Below are positions 36,149 to 48,700 of a DNA stretch of 64,000 nt, in pieces. The notes under the pieces were generated by a model. It had not been told where the DNA came from, searched no databases, and saw nothing but the letters and a program-made list of their open reading frames with translations. Positions within the stretch are counted from its first letter, which is position 1, and each line of letters starts with the position of its first letter. A program made the position numbers and the translations under genes. The stretch comes from Allorhizobium paknamense (GTDB lineage Bacteria > Pseudomonadota > Alphaproteobacteria > Rhizobiales > Rhizobiaceae), in NCBI RefSeq assembly GCF_030815125.1, contig NZ_JAUSWH010000016.1:1-64000 (forward strand). The letters run 5' to 3'.

Positions 36149-36780
36149 ATGTTTGATGTGCCCACGGATAGGCCAAGAACGTCTGCCACTGGACTCATAA
36201 AGTATTTAGAAATTGGGCTTTCATCTCGAGTGTCCGACGAGATTAAGAAATTCACCCACACTCATGATGTCTCGCACAATTCATTCTTTTTGGCTGTGCT
36301 CAGGATTTATTTCCATCGCTACGGAGCCGGAAACTGTATTTGTATAGATGACTGGGCCGAAGATGGGCTTCTAAAGCCCGCTATTTCATCGCTCCATTTG
36401 AATAACTCCACTGATATTTTTGAAAAAAGCGGTCTGCAAGTCATCCAGGACATGGCAAAATGGACCGCGGAAAATGTTGAACAGCGATCGTTTACAGGTC
36501 AACTGGCCGGTTCCACTCAGCAAGATAGTGCCTGTCAGGTGATCTTTTGTTGCTCTAGGGTTGGCAAAGCTCCTATGCCGGCCGAGATACGCAGATGTTT
36601 GCCCGGCCACGAGCTTTTCATTGAAATTTGCGTGCATGAGGACAAGTTTGTCCTCCATCTGGGATACGATGCTGGCCTCTTCGATCCCGTATCGGTCGAG
36701 CGGATGGGTGGGCACTACATTCATCTCGCCAGCCGCATGCTTGCCATGCCTGAGGCCGTTTCGCGCGATTATGACATCGT
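36149..36780 (+). other. Half condensation domain at the N-terminus
   Basis: The protein begins FDVPTDRPRTSATG, which is the middle of a normal NRPS condensation domain, and continues through NSFFLAVLRIYFHRYGAG to the pre-A linker. The N-terminal half with the catalytic HHxxxDG is missing, and nothing like it is seen upstream in any frame. It is probably a vestige of an upstream condensation domain or a structural cap for the loading A domain. Base composition here is lower in GC than the rest of the gene. Confidence 0.75.
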
Positions 36781-39700
36781 TCCCGAAAACGAACTCAACA
36801 CGCTCTTTCAATGGACAAACACGGACGCACCTTATCCGCAGGATTGCTGCTTTTACGACCTCTTCGTCTTGCAAGCGAAGAGGGAGCCTGACAAGGCGGC
36901 CATTTTTCTAGGCGACGAAATGTTGACCTATGGCGCGCTGGAACAGAAGAGCGCGCGTCTTGCCGCGTGGTTACAAAAGCAGGGCGTCGGCCCGGGCGTG
37001 GTGATCGGGCTGACTGCACAGCGATCGCTCAACATGGTGATCGGCTTGCTGGGAATAACACGAGCAGGCGGTGCCTATGTGCCTTTGGGGCCGGATTATC
37101 CTGTCGAGCGCCTTCGATATATGGCCGAGGACAGCGGTGTCCGCCTCATCCTGACAGAGGCGCATCTGGTCGGTGCCGTCGAAGGCTGGGCAGGGGAGGG
37201 TGCTCGCATCGTCGCGCTGGACGGAGACTGGGACCGGATCGAAGAAGAGGCCTCGAATGAGCCCTTAAAGCTCGCCGGCCCAGACGATCTGGCCTATGTC
37301 ATGTATACCTCCGGCAGCACGGGCAAGCCGAAAGGCGTGATGATCCCCCATCGGGCGCTCACCAATTTTCTCGTGTCCATGGGAAAAGAGCCGGGTCTTG
37401 GTGCTGATGACAGGCTTTTTGCGGTTACCACCTATTGTTTCGACATATCCGGGCTGGAACTTTATCTGCCGCTGATCAACGGCGCACAATGCCATATCTG
37501 CCCGGAAAGCGCTTTGCGTGACGGAGTGCAGCTTCTGGCCGAAATCCGCCGGGTCAAGCCCAGTTTCATGCAGGCGACACCCGCCACCTGGACCATGCTG
37601 TTTCACGCCGGATGGGGCAATGAAGAAAGGATGAAGATCCTCTGCGGGGGAGAAGCACTCCCCGACAGCCTCAGGCGCCGCTTTATCGAGGTCGGTGCAG
37701 ATGTGTGGAACATGTATGGGCCGACGGAAACGACGATCTGGTCCACATTGCATCACCTGCATCAGGACGAGCCCGTCAATATCGGCAGACCCATTGCCAA
37801 TACCCAGGTCTACATCGTTGACGACCGGCTTCGTCCCGTTCCGATCGGTGCGCCAGGCGAATTGTGCATCGCAGGCGACGGACTGGCCAAAGGCTATTGG
37901 AACCGGCCTGACATCACCGCCGAGAAATTTGTCGATAACCCCTTTTCTGGTTCGGCAAAGCTTTATCGCACCGGCGATCTCGCCTGCTGGCGGGCGAATG
38001 GCACGATCGACTATCTCGGGCGGATCGATCATCAGGTGAAAATCCGTGGCTTCCGCATCGAGCTTGGCGAAATCGAAACACGGTTGAACAGCCACCCCGA
38101 AATCCGCGAAGCCGTGGTGGTCGTGAAGACGCATAACGAGACGCAGAACCTCGTCTGCTATTATCTGTCGAAGACAGGACAGCCCTTGCCGTCTGCGCGC
38201 CTGCGCGAGCACATCAAGACGGAGCTGCCGGACTACATGGTTCCCGGTCTCTTCGTGCATCTTGAAAGCCTTCCCCTGACCCCGAACGGCAAGACCGACC
38301 GTAAGACGCTGATGGAGCGGGAGATAGCCAGCACTCATCATGATGCCGGTCCGCCGCCGGAATGGGACAGGGAGCGGCAGATCTGGGCGATCTGGAAAGA
38401 TATCCTGCCGCTCGGCGAGATCGGCGTGCATGACAGCTTTTTCGAGGCAGGCGGCACATCGGTTTCGGCGGCCGCGCTGGTGCAGCGGCTGAACGAGACC
38501 TTTGGCTGCGAGATCAGCCTTGCCACCCTTTTCTCCCACCCAACCATCCGTCAACTGGCCGATCATATCGCGGCAAAACCTCCGGCCATGGTGGAGCGGC
38601 AAAAGCAGACCATGGCCCGGAAGGACGATGATGGAGCGATTGCCATTATCGGCATGGCCGGGAAGTTTCCCGGGGCAGCCGATCTTAATGCCTTCTGGGA
38701 CCAGATCGTGACGGGGCGCAGTTCCATCACCGAGGTGCCCGCCGACCGCTGGGACTGGAAGGCCTGTTATGGCGATCCCTTGGAGGACATGGGCAAGACC
38801 CGGATCACGCGGGGTGGCTTTATCGATGGTGTCGGTGAGTTCGATCCGCTGTTCTTCGGCATCGCGCCGCGGGAAGCGGAGTTGATGGACCCGCAGCAGC
38901 GCCTGCTGATGACCTATACCTGGCTGGCGTTGGAAAATGCGGCGATCACACCGTCCAGCCTTTCCCGGCAGAAGACAGGCGTTTTCATCGCTGCCGCGCA
39001 AGGGGATTATGGCGCCTCAATCGCCATGGAAGCCGAAGACAGTGTCTATGGCATAACCTCGGACCTGACGGCGATGATCCCCAGCCGTATTTCCTATGCG
39101 CTCAACCTGCGGGGGCCGAGTGAGCTTTGTGAAACCACCTGCTCTTCGTCACTGGTCGCCGTGCATCGCGCCATCCAGTCCATGCGGCTCGGCGAATGCG
39201 GGCAAGCCATCGTCGGCGGTATCAATCTGCTGCTGACGCCGAAAGGTTTCAGCCGCTACGAGGCGATGGGACTGCTGACCACCGGAGAAAACGTTCAGTC
39301 CTTCCAGGCGGGAGCCAGCGGCTATCTAAGGGCTGAAGGGGTTGGTGTCGTCGTGCTGAAACCGCTTGCCCGGGCGATTGCTGATGGGGATATCATCCAT
39401 GCGGTGCTGCGAGGATCGGGTGTCGCACATGGCGGCAAAGGCATGTCACTGACTGCGCCGAATGGCGAGGGCATGACAGCGGCGATGCTGAGCGCCTATG
39501 AGAGCGCCGGGGTCGATCCCGCCAGCATTGCGTATATCGAAACCCATGGTATTGCCTCGCCCGTGGGCGACAGCATCGAAATCGAAGCGCTAAAGGCAGG
39601 CACTCGCGGTGCTGCCGAGCGCAGCGGCCACCCACAGCCTTCGGATGCCCCCTGCTTCCTGAGCTGCTTGAAGCCCACCATGGGGCATGGCGAGGTCGTG

Positions 39701-42700
39701 TCCGGTCTGGCCGCCTTGATCAAGGTGACCATGGCGCTCCGCAACCGCACCATTCCCGGGCTCGCGCGCTTTACCAGACTGCATGACGGAATTTCGCTGG
39801 CCGGTTCGCCCTTCCGGATCAGCCGTGAAAGTCAGTTCTGGCCTGCGCGGCATGATGCGGCAGGGGAGGTTCTGCCGCGCCGCGCCTCCATCAACAGCTA
39901 TGGCTTCGGGGCGAGCGCCCATGTGATCCTCGAGGAATATGTGCCGTCTGGTGTGGAAGAGACGCCCGCCTCTGCCGTCGCGGGGCCACAGCTGATTATT
40001 TTATCGGCCCGTAGCCGCAATCGTCTGACGGTCATGGCGGAAAACCTGCTGACCTTTGTCGAAAATCATCCTGACCTCGCCTTGGCTGATCTTGCCTATA
40101 CGCTTCAGGTCGGGCGCGAGACCATGCGGGAACGGCTGGCGCTGGTGGCGACCGATCTCAACGATGTGAAAGCTGGTCTTTCCCGTTTCCTTGGCAAGGC
40201 GGAAGGGCAGGGCGTGTCGCCGCTTACCGGTTCGAGTGCGCAAACCGGCACGGCCAATACCACCGACCTCGTGGAGGTCTGGCGGCGGGGTGATCTGGAA
40301 ACACTCGCCCAAGCCTGGGTCAGCGGCGCGGAGGTGGACTGGGCGCGTTTCGAGTGGAGCGAAGCCGTCCGCAGGCTTGTTTTACCCGCCTATCCCTTTG
40401 AGCAAAAAACCTATTGGGCCGTAAAGCCGGAGCAGGATGCCATGAATGTCATGAAGTCGATCAAGACGACGGGCGGCAAAAAGCGTATCTGCGTGGTGGG
40501 GGCAGGGCCTGCCGGGCTCGTCATGGCCAAGTCGCTTCTGGAAGAGGGCATGGAGCCGGTGGTGTACGAAGCCGCCAACACGCTCGGCGGTGTCTGGAAC
40601 CTCGCTCAACAAAAAAGCTCCGGCGTTTATAAAAATACACGCTTCCAGAACTCGGCGGATACGAGCTTCTTTTCCGACTTTCCGCCGCGTCCCGGTCATG
40701 CGCTGTTTCCGGGTGTCGGCGAGGTGCGGACCTATCTTCAGGATTATGCCGAGGCCTTCGGCCTCACCCGCCTTATCCATTGCCGCAGCAAGGTGATCTC
40801 TGTCACCGAAGAGGGCGGCCAATGGCGGGTAGAGGTCGATCGCGACGGTATGCGGGAGGTCGGCACCTTCGATGGCGTCGCACTCTGCCATGGCCGCTAC
40901 CACCATCCCGTCATCCCGAAGCTTGCCGGGCTGGATGGCTTTCAGGGCGAGGTGCTCCATTCCGGGCACTATTACGATAACCGGATTTTCGAGGGCAAGC
41001 GCGTTCTCGTGGTCGGCAATGGCGTCAGCGGCATGGATATTGCCGAGGAGGCAAGCCATGTCGCCCGCTCGGTCCACTGGACCATGCGGTCGCTGAAATT
41101 CGTGCTGCCGCGTATGGTCGGCTATCTGCCGAACGATTTCATTTCCCCGGCCAACCTGCTGATGTCGCCCGACAATCGCGCGGTGATGGAGCGGCTGAAA
41201 AGCTCCATGCCGGACTATGAGGAGGCCTATCGCAAAAGCGGCCTGTTTCCGACGCTGGAGGATTTCCGCGCCAATCCCTTCATTCACATCAATGACAATG
41301 TGATCTTCCGCGTCGCCGAGGGTGCGATCGAAACCTTCGTGGAGGATATCGACCACTTCACGCCGCGCGGCTGCATTTTCAAGACCTCTGGCCGTGAACT
41401 GCGGGACCTCGACATGGTGGTGTTCTGCACCGGCTATGACAATTCCAAAGCCTTCGATTATGTCCGGCAGTTTTCCATGCAGGACGATTTCGCGATGGGC
41501 CTGTTCTATCGCCGCAATCCAAGCCTGGTGAATACCTATGGCGTGCAGAATGTCGGTACCACCGGCACGCTGCCCTATCTGGAAATGGTCGCCCGCTGGT
41601 ATGCGCGAATCATGGCCGGTCAATATCGCCTCAGCGCCGAGGAGCTGGATTGCCGCATCGACCGGCGGGACATTGTGGTCGCGCCGCTGTCCAACGTCAT
41701 CATTGGTCTGAAGCTTGGCTTGCTGCCAAGGCCGGAACAGGAGTTCTCTGCTTTCTGGCGGCTCATCAACATGCCGTCTTTCCCGGCAATCTACCGTATG
41801 CGTGGCCCTCATGCCGATAAACAGGCGGAAGCCACGGTGGAAAAATCGCTGGCCCGCTCGTTCATTCAGCAGGGGGAGCAGGATGAGGGTCTGCAAAAGG
41901 TCAAGTACCGCCTGCTCGCGGGCCTTGGCGAGGCGGCCTTGGATAGCTTGCTCAGCCGTGGCGAAATCACCGAGGAGGATTATCGGCAGGCCGGTGCCCA
42001 CCAGGCCGATCCGCTGGTTCTGACCTGGGAAAGCCAGTTCGTCAGGCCGGTTCGCAAACAGGACGTGATCCCTGAAAAAAGGGAGGCGGTTGCGCAAACT
42101 GCTGACGCAAGCCTGTCTGAAACAGGTTTTGTCGAGGCCATCCGGACGCTTGTCGCGCGCACCCTGAAACTGGACGTCAGCGAAATCGCGCTGGACCAGA
42201 ATCTCAGCAATTACGGCTTCAGCTCCGTCACGCTCACGGCCTTTTCCCGGACCGTGATGGAGGAATATGGCCTGCGGCTTGCCCCCACCGCCTTCATGGA
42301 ACATCCGACGCTGAAAGCGCTGGGCGCTTTCCTCCACCGGCAATTGTCGAAAACGGAGACTGCGGCAAAGCCCGCACAGGTGGCGGAACAAACCGTCTCC
42401 GCTTCCTTGCGGCAGGTCGATCCCGCCGCTACGAGGCCGCAAGATCACGATGACATTGCCATCATCGGCATGGGTGCCAGGGTGCCGGGTGCGTCGAGCC
42501 TTGCCGAGTTCTGGCAGAACCTCGTCGAGGGCAAGTCCCTCGTGACGCGCATCCCCGAGGATCGCTGGTCCTGGCGCGACCATGACGGCGATCCGGCGGA
42601 GCCGGGCAGAACCGATTGCCATTACGGCGCCTTCATCGAGGATGTCGCCTGGTTCGATCCGCAGCATTTCAACATTGCGCCGCGCGAAGCAGCCTTGATC

Positions 42701-45700
42701 GATCCGCAGCACCGCCTGCTCATGGAAACGGCCTGGGAAACGCTGGAGACTGCGGGCTATGCCAGAACGGCGCTGTTTGGCAGGGCCATCGGGTGCTTTA
42801 TCGGTGTCGAGCGGCAGGATTATGCCAACCGGCTGCGGCAGATGGGTATCCCGGCGGATAGCCATCTCAATACCGGCAACAGCCACGCCATGCTGGTCAA
42901 CCGGCTGGCCCATGTTTTCGGCTGGAAGGGACCGGTGCTGGCGCTGGATACGGCCTGCTCCAGTTCTTTTTCCGCCCTGCATGCGGCCATCGCCAGCCTG
43001 CGATCCGGCGAGGCGGAAATGGCCTTGGCGGGCGGCGTCAATCTGGTGCTCGATCCTGACGTGGTCGTCTGCAACCGCAAGCTTGGTCTCTTCACCGGCG
43101 AGAACCGTGTCAGGCCCTTCGACCGGGATGCCTCCGGCCATTTCTTCAGCGACGGTCTTGGGCTGTTGCTGCTGAAGCCACTGTCGGCGGCCAAACGGGA
43201 CGGCGATCCGATCCATGGCGTCATCAAGGGCATGGCCGTGCGCCATGGCGGGCAGGGGGTGATGCTGACCTTCCCCAACCCCGCCGCCCATGGCGAGGTC
43301 ATAGGCGAGGCGCTCACCAAGGCAGGCTTGCAGCCTGAAGATATCGATTACATCGAGGCGCAGGGCACCGCCAATCCGGTGGCGGACGCGGTGGAACTCA
43401 AGGCCTATCATCAGGTCTTTGCCGGGCGGCGGGTGCCGATCGGCACGATCAAGGGCCATATGGGGCATTTCGCCGGCGCTTCAGGCGTTCTTGCGGTTAT
43501 CAAAGCACTTCTATTGCTGAAAAATGACCGTCTGATCCGGGTTGAGCATTTCAACACATTGAACTGGGAGGAAGAGGAAGCCTTCTCCTGCGATATTCTC
43601 GACCGTGACCGGACCTGGCCTGCGAAAATGCGGGCGGGCCAGCCGGTGCCCCGGCGGATCGGCATCCATAATTTCGGCTTCGGCGGTGTTACCGGCCATC
43701 TGGTGCTGGAGGAATATCCTGTTGGTTCGCGGCGTGAAGGCGGGGATGCCGTCTCGCGGCCTGAACTTATTGTGCTGTCGGCGAAAAAGCCGGAGCAATT
43801 GGTTGCCCAGGCCGAGCGTCTGTTGCGCTATATCGATCACGCCGAATATCGGATTTACGGCTCCAACCAACCCAGCCTTGCCGAGATTGCCTACACGTTG
43901 CAGGTGGGGCGTGAAGCCTTTGCTCACCGTCTGGCCTTCATTGCGAGAGACTTGCAGGAGCTGTTGGCGATCTTGCGGCAGGTGGCGGAAGGCCACGGCA
44001 TGATCGGCCAGTGCTGGCGCGGGATCAACAAGGCTGAGGCCGGTGCACTGGACCGACGCGCCGTTGAAAAGGCACGTCTTGCGGAATTGGCCGAGGCCTG
44101 GGTGGCTGGCGCGAGCATCGAATGGTCTCATCTGCCCCGGGATCAGAAACCGGTACGCACCGTTTTGCCTGCGCTGGTCTTCAACAGGCAGCGTTACTGG
44201 ATCGATGCGTCACCCGTCTCCACGCCATCGCGTCAGAATGCCGCCGCCATGCCGGAGGAAGTGCGCGGCATGATCCCGACATTGAATGGCACCGGCACCA
44301 TGACCAAGCAGTTGCTGGCCTGTTCCGAAGCCTTCGTGGATTATGCGGGACAATGCGATGGCGAGGTTCTGGACCTCGGCTGCGCCTATGGTGCGGCATC
44401 GCTTGCGGCGCTTCAGCGCGGTGCACGGGTGGTTGCGGTGGATATGGACCCACGGCATTTGGAGATTGTCGAACAGCAGGTGACGGGTGAGGCGCGGCAG
44501 AGGCTCGTGACGCAGACCGGCATGCTGCCGGGTCTCGATTACGCCGATCGGCGCTTTGCCGCCATTCATGCCGGGCGCGTGCTGCATTTCCTGTCGCCGG
44601 AGGATCTTCGGGAAACCTTTGCCCGGATGTATCGCTGGCTGAAGCCCGGCGGCAAGCTGTTCGTCACCTGCGATACCCCCTATTTCCCGCATTGGGCCGC
44701 CAAGCTCGAGGAATACGAAGCAGCCAAGGCCGATGGGCACCTCTGGCCCGGCTATATTCCCGATCTGGAGGGTTTTCTCGCCTGCCATGCGGGCGGCGAA
44801 GGCCATGCCCGCGAGGCAGCGCTCAGAGCCCGGGAGGGGTTGAAGGGTGTGCCGCGCATCAATCTGACGGACCCGGATATCCTGCGCCGCGAGGCCGCAG
44901 CCGCAGGCTTTGCCGTGGAGAAGGCGGATTTCGAAGGACTGGCCGTCGAGATCAAGGGCCGCAAAATCAGCGATGGTTTCGAACATGTGGCGCTGATTGC
45001 CGCACGGCCCGTGACGGCAGGGGAAAAGCGTCCGGTTCCAGCCGCTTTGAATATACAGACCGCGTCCGGCAAAACAGAGCCCCTGGCCGCCCGCCCCAGG
45101 GCAGAGACGGTCATGAACACCATCCGCCCCCTGCTGGCGGAGGAGCTGGGCATGGCGGCGGAGGAGATTGACGCGGAGACCAAGTTCTTCGATCTCGGCC
45201 TGACCTCGGCCATGGCGGTGAGCTGGATGAGCGCGGTCAACGCCGCCTATGGCCTGGCCATTCCGGCAGCGCGGCTGTTTTCCTTTCCAAGCCTGAAGGC
45301 GTTGACCGCCTACCTTGTGGATCGGATTGCGGAAAACGCCGTTTCTGCTCCGGCTCTGGAAGACCAGCCGCCTGCGGCTGCACGTCCTGTGTCCGCATCC
45401 GTTGCGACCCTGCACGCCAAGCCCGCGCCGCGATCTTCCGAGCCTGTGCAGATTGCGGTGATCGGTCTTTCCTGCCGCTTCCCCAAGGCGAAAAACAAGG
45501 AAGAATTTTGGGAGGCGATCCGCTCCGGGCGTGATTGCATCAGCGAGGTGCCGGATCATCGCTGGTCCATGGAAGCCTATTATGACGCGGACCCGCAGGC
45601 GCCGGGCAAGACGGATTGCCGCTATATGGGGCTGCTGGACGATGCCGAATGCTTCGATCCGATGTTCTTCCGCATCTCGCCGCTCGAAGCGCGGCACATG

Positions 45701-48700
45701 GACCCGCAGCAAAGGCTGTTTCTGGAAGAGGCCTGGAGCTGCCTTGAAGATGCCGGCTATGCCACGGAAGCGCTCTCCGGCACACGCTGCGGCGTCTTCG
45801 CAGGCTATGGCAATTACGGTCAGGACCAGATGGCCTCGGCCAACAATGCCCAGCGCTTCATCGGCGCCAGCCCTTCCATTCTTGCGGCGCGCATTGCCTA
45901 TCTCCTGAACCTGCAAGGCCCCTGCCTGACCATCGATACCGCCTGTTCGGCCTCGCTGGTGGCGGTGGCGCAGGCCTGCAACAGCCTTGTGCTGGGCGAT
46001 TGTGACATGGCGCTGGCGGGTGGCGTTTCGGTGCTGACCGGTCCTGCCATTCACATCATGGCCAGCAAGGCGGGCATGCTGTCCAGAGATGGCCGCTGCT
46101 TTTCGCTCGATCAGCGTGCCAATGGCTTTGTGCCGTCGGAAGGTGTCGGCATGGTCGCGCTGAAGCGGCTGGCCGATGCGGAGCGCGATGGCGACCATAT
46201 ATATGGCGTCCTCAAAGGCTGGGGCGTTAATCAGGATGGCAGCACCAACGGCATCACCGCGCCGAACCAGCAGGCGCAGACGCGTCTGGAGCGCGAGGTA
46301 TATGAGCGTTTCGGCATCGATCCTGCCTCGCTGGATTATGTGGAACTGCATGGCACCGGCACCAAGCTGGGCGACCCCATCGAGGTCGAGGCACTGATCG
46401 AAGCCTTCCGGCCATCGACCGAGGAGCATGGCTTCTGCGCGCTCGGCTCCGTCAAGAGCAATATCGGTCACAGCCTCGCAGCGGCGGGCATTGCCGGGCT
46501 TGCCAAAATGCTGCTGGCGCTGAAAGCGCGGCAATTGCCGCCCACCCTGCATGTGCAGCAGCTCAACGACCATATCCGGCTGGAGCAGACGCCATTTTAT
46601 GTCAACAGTACCGTCAAGCCGTGGCTGGATAAACCCGGCAGGCCGCGTCGCGCCGCCGTCAGCTCCTTCGGCTATAGCGGCACCAATGCCCATGTCGTGG
46701 TGGAGGCCTATGAGCCACCGCCCATTGAAACCGTCAATACATCCGGCCCCCACGCCATCGTGCTGTCCGCCCGCAACCGAGCGCAATTGACGGCCATGGC
46801 CGAGCGGTTGAAGGCGCATGTGGAAACCCATCCCGATCTCGACCTTGCCGATCTGGCCTACACCCTCCAGACGGGCCGGATGGCTATGGAGGACCGGTTG
46901 GGCTTCGTGGCGATCTCCCGGGCCGATCTTCTGGAAAAGATCGCGGCCTTTCTTTCGGCCAAGCCATTATCCGGCCTGCATCTCGGGACGGCCGGGCAGA
47001 AACAAGACCTTCTGTCGCTCTTTTCCGATGACGATGATCTGGGGGCCACGGTCGAAACCTGGATGCGCAAGCACAAGCATGACAAGCTGCTGGCGCTCTG
47101 GGTGCGCGGACTGTCCATCGACTGGCAACGCTTCTATCAGGGCGGGCCAGCGCCCCGGCGGATCAGCCTGCCGACCTATCCGTTCGCGCGCGAACGCTAT
47201 TGGGATCATATGCCGCTTCCCGAAGTCTCTGTGGCAGCAAGGGATACGGAACAGGGCCTTTCCAGCCTGAACGGGAGCCAACGCTTTCTCAGCAAGCAGT
47301 GGCAGCCCGCCCGGATCGAGCCTTCGCAGCCATTGGCAGGGCATGCACTGATCCTGGCCAGCCGGGAAACGCAAACCCTGGCGGAGGCGGTGAAGGCGCT
47401 TCTGCCCGAGGGTGAGATTGTTCTGATCGAGACGGCCAGAGCCGATACCCTGCCGACCGATGTGGATGGTGTGATCGATCTGATCGGCTGCGGGCGTGAG
47501 CGGCATGACGGTTTGGAATGGCTCACTCTCCTTCAGCGTCTGCTGGCTGACCGTTCGCGTCCCGAGCGCCTGCTGCTCGGGGTGTCGCAGGGGCTCGAAG
47601 CCTTCGGGCAGGCCGTGGTCAACCTGGCCGGTGCGACACGGGCGGTGCTCTATCGGCTTCTGCAAAGCGAATATCCGGCCCTTCAAAGCCGCCATATGGA
47701 CGCCGATCCCGCCCTGTCCGGCGTTGAACTGGCACGGCAGATTGTCGCGGACTATGCGCTGCGTGATGGGAATGCTGAGGTCTGCTATCGCCAGGGCAAC
47801 CGTTACAGGGCCGTGCTCACGCAGACGCCGCCGCCTTCCCTGCGGAATGAACCGGTTTTTTCCGGAGAGGGGCCTGTCTGGATCACGGGCGGCACACGCG
47901 GCCTTGGTCTCTTGACCGCAACCCATCTGGTGCGGCGGCATGGCGTGCGCCGCCTCATACTCTCCGGCCAGAATGCCCTGCCGCCCCGCGGCGAATGGCA
48001 GAGTGCGATGGCCGCCCGGCATCCCCGCGCCAGCGATATGGCCGCGATTGCGGCGCTGGAGGCAGAAGGCGCCGAGGTGATGGTTCTGAACGTGCCATTG
48101 AGCGACGAAGCCGCGATCCGCACGGCCCTTGCCGCGGTACACCGGGAGATGGGGCCAGTCTCAGGGCTTGTTCACTGCGCGGGCCGCATGGATTTCGACA
48201 CACCCGCTTTTCTGCGGAAAACTGTCGACGGTATCGAACAGGTGCTTCAGCCGAAAACAAGCGGTCTCGACCGGCTGCTGGCGGCGCTTGCCGATGAGCC
48301 GCTCCGTCTCGTTCTGCTGTTTTCCTCGGTGGCAGGGATTATCCCGGGCTTTGGGGCAGGGCAGAGCGATTATGCCATGGCCAATGCCTATCTCGATTAT
48401 GTCGCGGCAAGCCGGACCGATCTTCCAATCCTGTCCTTGCAATGGCCGCTTTGGGGCCAGTCGGACAAGGGGGATTTCAAGAGTGCCGCCTATGAGCGCA
48501 GCGGCTTTCTGAGGCACAGCCATGACGAAGGGCTGGCACTGCTCGATCTCGCTCTTGCGCACCAATGGGGTCCCGTTGTCCTGCCTGCGATGGTCGATCC
48601 CGCCCGGTTCCAGCCGGAACGTCTGCTGATGCGAAGCAGTCCTCCTGTGGAGCCTCGCGCAGTGGAAAATACGTCAGCTCCGCTTCCCGCGCGTCAAACG

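Noticed and set aside
37265-39001. 578-codon minus-strand open frame
   Set aside because: Antisense to the A, PCP and KS1 domains; a by-product of GC-rich codon usage.
38625-39942. Calling KS1 a definite KS0
   Set aside because: Its motif is divergent (HGIAS), but Cys and both His residues are kept, so loss of condensation is only inferred.
40475-41870. Reading the embedded oxygenase as a Baeyer-Villiger enzyme
   Set aside because: The fingerprint ends in Tyr rather than Trp and its place directly after glycine loading favours N-oxidation; not excluded.
40382-43468. 1,028-codon minus-strand open frame antisense to megasynthase 1
   Set aside because: It mirrors the codon pattern of the PKS frame, has no recognisable domains, and lies entirely over KS and oxygenase coding sequence.
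44210-46831. 873-codon minus-strand open frame
   Set aside because: Antisense to the methyltransferase and KS3; no family features or RBS.
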